Origin: JAFEBO01 sp036392375
GTDB taxonomy: Bacteria > Planctomycetota > Phycisphaerae > Phycisphaerales > UBA1924
Length of the DNA stretch: 64,000 nucleotides
Assembly: GCA_036392375.1 (NCBI GenBank)
Contig: DASVYC010000026.1
Span: forward strand, 62,001 to 126,000
Direction of reading: 5' to 3'
The notes beneath the pieces are model-generated. The model did no database searches. It was not told the DNA's origin and was given only the letters and a program-made list of their open reading frames with translations. Shown here piece by piece: positions 60,042-64,000 of the stretch. Position numbers and translations under genes: made by a program. Position 1 is the stretch's first letter, and each line of letters starts with the position of its first letter.

Positions 60042-62561
60042 TCACTTCTCCGCGGCTTCCAGCGCCAGCGCCGCGTTGATCACGCCCAGGTGCGAGTAGA
60101 CCTGCGGGAAATTGCCGAGCGCCACGCCGTGCTGCGGGTCCCACTGCTCCGCGAGCAACCCCGTGGGCCCCGCCTGCTGCAGCACCCGCTCGAACAACCG
60201 CCGCGCGTCATCGAAGCGCCCGAGCGTCACCATCGCCTCGACCAGCCAGCACGCGGCGATCACGAATCCGCCCTCGCCGCCCGGCAAACCGTCGTCAGCG
60301 CGGTAACGGAACACGGTCGCTCCGTCCAGCAGATGACTCTCGATCGCTTCCACCGTCGCTTTCCACCGCGGGTCCTTCACGTCCACCAGCCCGGTCAGCC
60401 CCACCACCAAGGCCGCGGCGTCCAGATCCTCCGCGTCGTACGCGGCGGTGAACACCTTCTGTAAGCGCCCCCGATCGAGCACCTCGTGCGCGATCTCGTC
60501 GCGCAGCGCCCGCCACCCGGCGTGATCGCGCCCCATCATCGCGTCGTGCACGACCAGGGCGCGGTCCACCGCGTGCCAGCACATGACCTTGGAGTGCACG
60601 TGGTGGCGACGCGGGCCGCGGATCTCCCATATGCCGTGGTCGGGCTCGCGCCACTTGGCTTCGACGGCACGGACCATCGAGCGCACCAGTCGCCACGCCT
60701 CGGGCGAGACCGGCACGCCCCGCTGCGTCATGCCCGCGACCATGTCGATCACCGGGCCGAAGACGTCGAGCTGCACCTGCTGAGCCGCCGCGTTGCCGAC
60801 CCGCACCGGCTTGCTGCACGCGTACCCGGCGAGGCTCCCGATCTCGGCTTCCGCACCCAGGTCCTCGCCCGCGACGGTGTAGATCGGTCGGAACCGCTCC
60901 GGCGATTCCAGCCGGTCCACGATCCCGACCAGCCACTCGGTCATCTTCATCGCGTGCCCGGTGTTGCCCAGCCGCAGGAGCGCACTGGCCGCCATGCACG
61001 CGTCGCGCGGCCAGCAGAAGCGATAGTCCCAGTTGCGCACGCCGCCGAGCTGTTCAGGCAGGCTGGTCGTGCCTGCCGCGGCGATCGCTCCGCTCGGCCC
61101 GTTGCACAGCGCGCGGATCGTCAGCGCCGCCCGAGCCACGTGCTCGCGGTACCGCTGGGGAAGCAGCAGCGTGCCCAGCCAGCCCGACCAGTGGCGCTGC
61201 GTCTGGGTGCGGCGTGAGGACTCGGCGACCACGCCGTCTTTCATGTTCGCGGTGCCGAAGCGCAGCTCCAGCACCGCGCGCCCTCCCATCGCGTCCAGGT
61301 CCACCACCGCTTCCGCGGTCATGTGCTTGGTCTCACGCTGCACCAGCGACCACGCGACGCCGGGCGCCCGCAGGACGCACGGCTCGCTCACGCCCGACAG
61401 CTCCACGCCCTCCTCGCGCACCGTCATGGTCGTCTCGCCACGCCCAAAGTCCGGCCGCGGCGCGAAGACCACGCGCACCTTGCCGCTGCCTTCGAGCACC
61501 CGCATCAGGTCGCTCCGCCCCGCCCGCTGGTACGCGCGCCCTCCCGAGCAATCGAGATAGTCGGTGAGCGTGAACGTCTCCCATCTGGTCCGCAGCACCA
61601 GCGAGTTCTCGACATACTCCTGCCCGATCGGCGCCGCGCCCGACTCGGCCTCGATCACGAAGCAGCCCGCCTCCGGTCCGCCCAGGAGCTCGCCGAAGAA
61701 CGCCGGCGAATCCAGCCGCGGCAGGCACATCCACGCGATCCGCGCCCCGGGCGTCACCACCGCGATGGTCCGCTGATCGGAGAGGATCGAGTGCCGCTCG
61801 ATCGGCACCAGTCGCCGCGACTCCAGCCACGCGCGGCGGAGACGCAGCAGCTCTTCCAGGAACTCCGCGACATCGTCAACCCCCCGCACACGATTCGCCG
61901 CCCCCGTGTCGCCCTCACCCACCTTGATCCCGGTGTCGTAGGCCTCGAGCGCGGCGAAAGCGTCCTCGTCGGTCGTGTCGTCGCCCAGGAACACCACGTG
62001 CGTCGCACCGGCCCGGTAGCGGGCGCGGCGGACCGCGCCGCCCTTGTCCGCCGTGGAGAAGCAGAACTCCATCACCTTCGAACCGCTCCGCAGCGTCACT
62101 CCGGCCAAACCCGCCGCAATCGTCTCCGCCGCGGTCATCACCTCCAGCCCGCGGCTCTCGTCCACCTGGCGATAGTGCAGCGCCACCGCGTACGGCTTGC
62201 GCTCCACCAGACACCCCTTGATGCGGGCCGCCACTTCGTCCAGCTTCGCGGCCAGTTCCTCCTTGCCCTCGGTCGAGACGAACTCGACCGCAGCTCCCTC
62301 TTCCTCGACACCGTGGCTGCCGAAGCGCATCGCACGCGGGATCGACGCCGTCGCCCCGCTCAGCCACGCTAGGTCCCGCCCCGAGATGATCGCGACGCGG
62401 GTCTGCGGCAGCGTCGCGAGCGCGACCAGCGCGGCCTCGCACCGCGGGTCCATCTTCGCGTGCTGCGGGATCGGCACCAGGGGCGAGATCGTCCCGTCGA
62501 AATCACACGCCACCATCAGCAGCGCCGACTTACTCAGACTTTCCAGGCGTGCCTTGGGCAT
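60042..62561 (-). CDS. Fusion of trehalose-6-phosphate phosphatase (OtsB) and GH15 glucoamylase/trehalase
   Basis: 839 residues from ATG 62561, with GGGAGG 8 bases upstream. Residues 1-240 are an HAD trehalose-phosphatase: LLMVACDFDGTISPLVPIPQ (nucleophile Asp), VAIISGRDLAWL, GSHGVEEEG, VVFLGDDTTDEDAFAAL. Residues about 255-835 are a GH15 enzyme: IAVVTPGARIAWMCLPRLDSPAFFGELLGG, SLPEQLGGVRNWDYRFCWPRDACMAASALL, HGIWEIRGPRRHHVHSKVMCWHAVDRAL, LLAEQWDPQHGVALGNFPQVYSHLGVINAAL. GH15 includes glucoamylases and actinobacterial trehalases. It lies 19 bases after otsA, so one mRNA would make synthase, phosphatase and a hydrolase. Confidence 0.88.
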   Translation of the reverse strand: MPKARLESLSKSALLMVACDFDGTISPLVPIPQHAKMDPRCEAALVALATLPQTRVAIISGRDLAWLSGATASIPRAMRFGSHGVEEEGAAVEFVSTEGKEELAAKLDEVAARIKGCLVERKPYAVALHYRQVDESRGLEVMTAAETIAAGLAGVTLRSGSKVMEFCFSTADKGGAVRRARYRAGATHVVFLGDDTTDEDAFAALEAYDTGIKVGEGDTGAANRVRGVDDVAEFLEELLRLRRAWLESRRLVPIERHSILSDQRTIAVVTPGARIAWMCLPRLDSPAFFGELLGGPEAGCFVIEAESGAAPIGQEYVENSLVLRTRWETFTLTDYLDCSGGRAYQRAGRSDLMRVLEGSGKVRVVFAPRPDFGRGETTMTVREEGVELSGVSEPCVLRAPGVAWSLVQRETKHMTAEAVVDLDAMGGRAVLELRFGTANMKDGVVAESSRRTQTQRHWSGWLGTLLLPQRYREHVARAALTIRALCNGPSGAIAAAGTTSLPEQLGGVRNWDYRFCWPRDACMAASALLRLGNTGHAMKMTEWLVGIVDRLESPERFRPIYTVAGEDLGAEAEIGSLAGYACSKPVRVGNAAAQQVQLDVFGPVIDMVAGMTQRGVPVSPEAWRLVRSMVRAVEAKWREPDHGIWEIRGPRRHHVHSKVMCWHAVDRALVVHDAMMGRDHAGWRALRDEIAHEVLDRGRLQKVFTAAYDAEDLDAAALVVGLTGLVDVKDPRWKATVEAIESHLLDGATVFRYRADDGLPGGEGGFVIAACWLVEAMVTLGRFDDARRLFERVLQQAGPTGLLAEQWDPQHGVALGNFPQVYSHLGVINAALALEAAEK

Positions 62562-62580
62562 GTGCGCACCTCCCGCTCCA

Positions 62581-63960
62581 TCATTCGTCCAGCGCTTCCA
62601 GGAACGTCCGCGACCAATCGTGCACGTCGTGGCGACGCACATTGGACCGCAGCATCGCCATCCGCATCCGCTGATCCTCCTCGGACATCTGCACCGCCTG
62701 CATGATCGTTTTCTTCAGCGTCTCGACGTCTCGCGGGTTGACCAGAAGCGCCCGGCGCAGCTCCCGCGCCGCACCCGCGAACTCGCTCAGCACAAGGACG
62801 CCCGTGCCCCCGTCGCGGCACATCACATACTCCTTCGCCACCAGGTTCATGCCGTCGCGCAGCGGCGTCACAAGCATCACATCCGCCGCCAAGTAGTACG
62901 CCACCAGGTCCTCGCGCGACAGCGAGCGCCGGAAGTAATGCACCGCCACCTTGCCCGGCATGCTGACCTCGCCGTTGATGCGTCCCACGATGGACTCGAC
63001 CTCTTGCCGGGTCTCCTCGTAGCCGGGCACCGACTCGCGGCTCGGCACCGCGATCTGCACCATCACGCACTCGTGCACGGAGAGTTTCTTCTCCTGCAGC
63101 AACTCGTGGAACGCCGCCAGCCGCAGCGGGATGCCCTTGGTGTAGTCCAGCCGATCCACGCCCAAGAGCATCTTCCGCCCGCCCAGTTGCTCCTTGATCT
63201 CCGCGGCCTTACGCCGCACCGAGGGCGACGCCGCGATCTTCGCGAACTCCTCCGACGGGATCGAGATCGGGCACGCCATCACCCGCACCGTCCGGCCCTC
63301 GCTCGTCAGCTCACGTTCCGTCCCCTCCGCGCCCGCGTAACGCTTCGCGACCCGCACGAAGTTCTCGGCGCTCGCCTGCGTCTGGAACCCGATCACGTCC
63401 GAACCGAGCAGCCCCCGCAGGATCGCGCTCCGCCACGGAAGCCACGCGAACAGCTCGTCGGGCGGGAAGGGAATATGCAGGAAGAACCCGATCCGGGCCT
63501 TGGGCTTGCGCTCCCGGATCATTCGCGGCACAAGCTGCAACTGGTAGTCGTGCACCCACACCAGGTTGTTCCGACGGTGCACCTTCGACGCTGAAGCTGC
63601 GAAGCGCTTGTTCACCTCGATGTACGGCTCCCACCATGCGCGGTGGAACTCCGGGTTCACGATCGCGTCGTGATAGAGCGGCCAGATGGTGGTGTTGCAG
63701 AAGCCGTGGTAGTACCGCTCGACGTCGCCGCGCGACAATCCCACCGCCCGCACGTCGATCGAGCCCGACCGCCCCGGTCGCGGCGCCGGCCCGGCGCCGC
63801 CGTCCCATCCGATCCACACGCCCCCGCGTTCCTCGAGCACCGGAGCCACCGCCGCCACCAACCCCCCCGGGCTCCGCTCCCACCGCACGCTCGCCCCGCT
63901 CCCCACACGCGACGCGGGCAATCGGTTGGCGACCACAACAAGCCGCGGCGGAGACTTCAT
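62581..63960 (-). CDS. otsA: Trehalose-6-phosphate synthase (OtsA, GT20)
   Basis: 459 residues from ATG 63960, with AGGAAAGGA upstream. OtsA joins UDP-glucose and glucose-6-phosphate to trehalose-6-phosphate in the cytoplasm. Visible: LVVVANRLPASRV with SPGGLVAAVAPVL (donor loop), VWVHDYQLQLVPRMIRERKPKARIGFFLHIPFPPDELFAWLPWR, SDVIGFQTQASAENF, LGVDRLDYTKGIPLRLAAF, and MLVTPLRDGMNLVAKEYVMCRD. Length fits GT20 (about 450-490). First gene of the trehalose pair within this window; its promoter probably lies past 64000. Confidence 0.95.
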   Translation of the reverse strand: MKSPPRLVVVANRLPASRVGSGASVRWERSPGGLVAAVAPVLEERGGVWIGWDGGAGPAPRPGRSGSIDVRAVGLSRGDVERYYHGFCNTTIWPLYHDAIVNPEFHRAWWEPYIEVNKRFAASASKVHRRNNLVWVHDYQLQLVPRMIRERKPKARIGFFLHIPFPPDELFAWLPWRSAILRGLLGSDVIGFQTQASAENFVRVAKRYAGAEGTERELTSEGRTVRVMACPISIPSEEFAKIAASPSVRRKAAEIKEQLGGRKMLLGVDRLDYTKGIPLRLAAFHELLQEKKLSVHECVMVQIAVPSRESVPGYEETRQEVESIVGRINGEVSMPGKVAVHYFRRSLSREDLVAYYLAADVMLVTPLRDGMNLVAKEYVMCRDGGTGVLVLSEFAGAARELRRALLVNPRDVETLKKTIMQAVQMSEEDQRMRMAMLRSNVRRHDVHDWSRTFLEALDE

Positions 63961-64000
63961 GCGGTCGTCCTTTCCTCGTCGCCGCGGCGACGGACAGGCG

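Overview
The window reads as a high-GC chromosomal segment of a planctomycete, most likely class Phycisphaerae. This is inferred, not searched. The evidence is several secreted proteins ending in dockerin-like D-x-N-x-D-x-x-V-D-D-x-D-F repeats, PEP-CTERM-like tails of the form PAPGA...L-G-L...RR, tandem secreted proteins with phage-type S74 autoprocessing domains, planctomycetal YQGRL domains, weak Shine-Dalgarno use, and an isolated rsmH outside any division cluster. No tRNA, rRNA, CRISPR, integrase or insertion sequence was seen.

Layout. 1-781: tail of a GNAT acetyltransferase and a YajQ protein. 962-10391: five consecutive plus-strand paralogues encoding secreted fibre-like proteins with a C-terminal S74 intramolecular chaperone. 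The first carries a frameshift, a stray coiled-coil tail follows it, and the third carries a seven-unit propeller of exactly 40 residues per repeat. A small dockerin-like protein follows. 10995-17970: an orphan NuoF, a hypothetical exported protein, a class V aminotransferase, QueA (minus) and an LpxL-like acyltransferase. 18122-27425: a secreted GH13 enzyme, then a carotenoid-type locus (CrtI-like oxidoreductase, PlsC-like acyltransferase, GT2 glycosyltransferase with an ATGA overlap) interrupted by two exported dockerin-like proteins and a DUF4126 membrane protein. 27488-33971: a sixth S74 protein, a LuxR-type regulator, a DEAD-box helicase with DEVD in motif II, a cyclophilin lipoprotein and a PEP-CTERM protein with a 15-bp tandem repeat upstream. 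34269-43886: arylamine N-acetyltransferase, DUF5677 protein, RsmH, a TetR regulator with a perfect operator, a DinB-like protein, isoaspartyl peptidase, a TPR/GT41 glycosyltransferase and a large fibre-like protein. 44125-49901: a solute-binding lipoprotein, a broken CHRD/PEP-CTERM gene, ClpC with a clear terminator, and a 2-hydroxyacid dehydrogenase. 49907-60021: GNAT plus patatin, SRPBCC protein, Tat-exported phosphoesterase, PAS-LuxR regulator, MsrB-MsrA fusion, SOUL protein, AhpD-like protein and a serine hydrolase. 60042-63960: a trehalose operon of OtsA and an OtsB-GH15 fusion.

The signal least explained by ordinary annotation is a family of six intergenic elements of about 94-117 bp. 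Each is bounded by GGGTGCCAC...GTGGCACCC and holds two hairpins whose arms differ between copies but keep pairing. All six lie in the same orientation just 3' of plus-strand genes. A second thread is a TetR operator of the form AGACC-N4-GGTCT in front of the TetR gene, with an exact match to that form in front of the carotenoid oxidoreductase and a weaker one in front of the AhpD-like gene.
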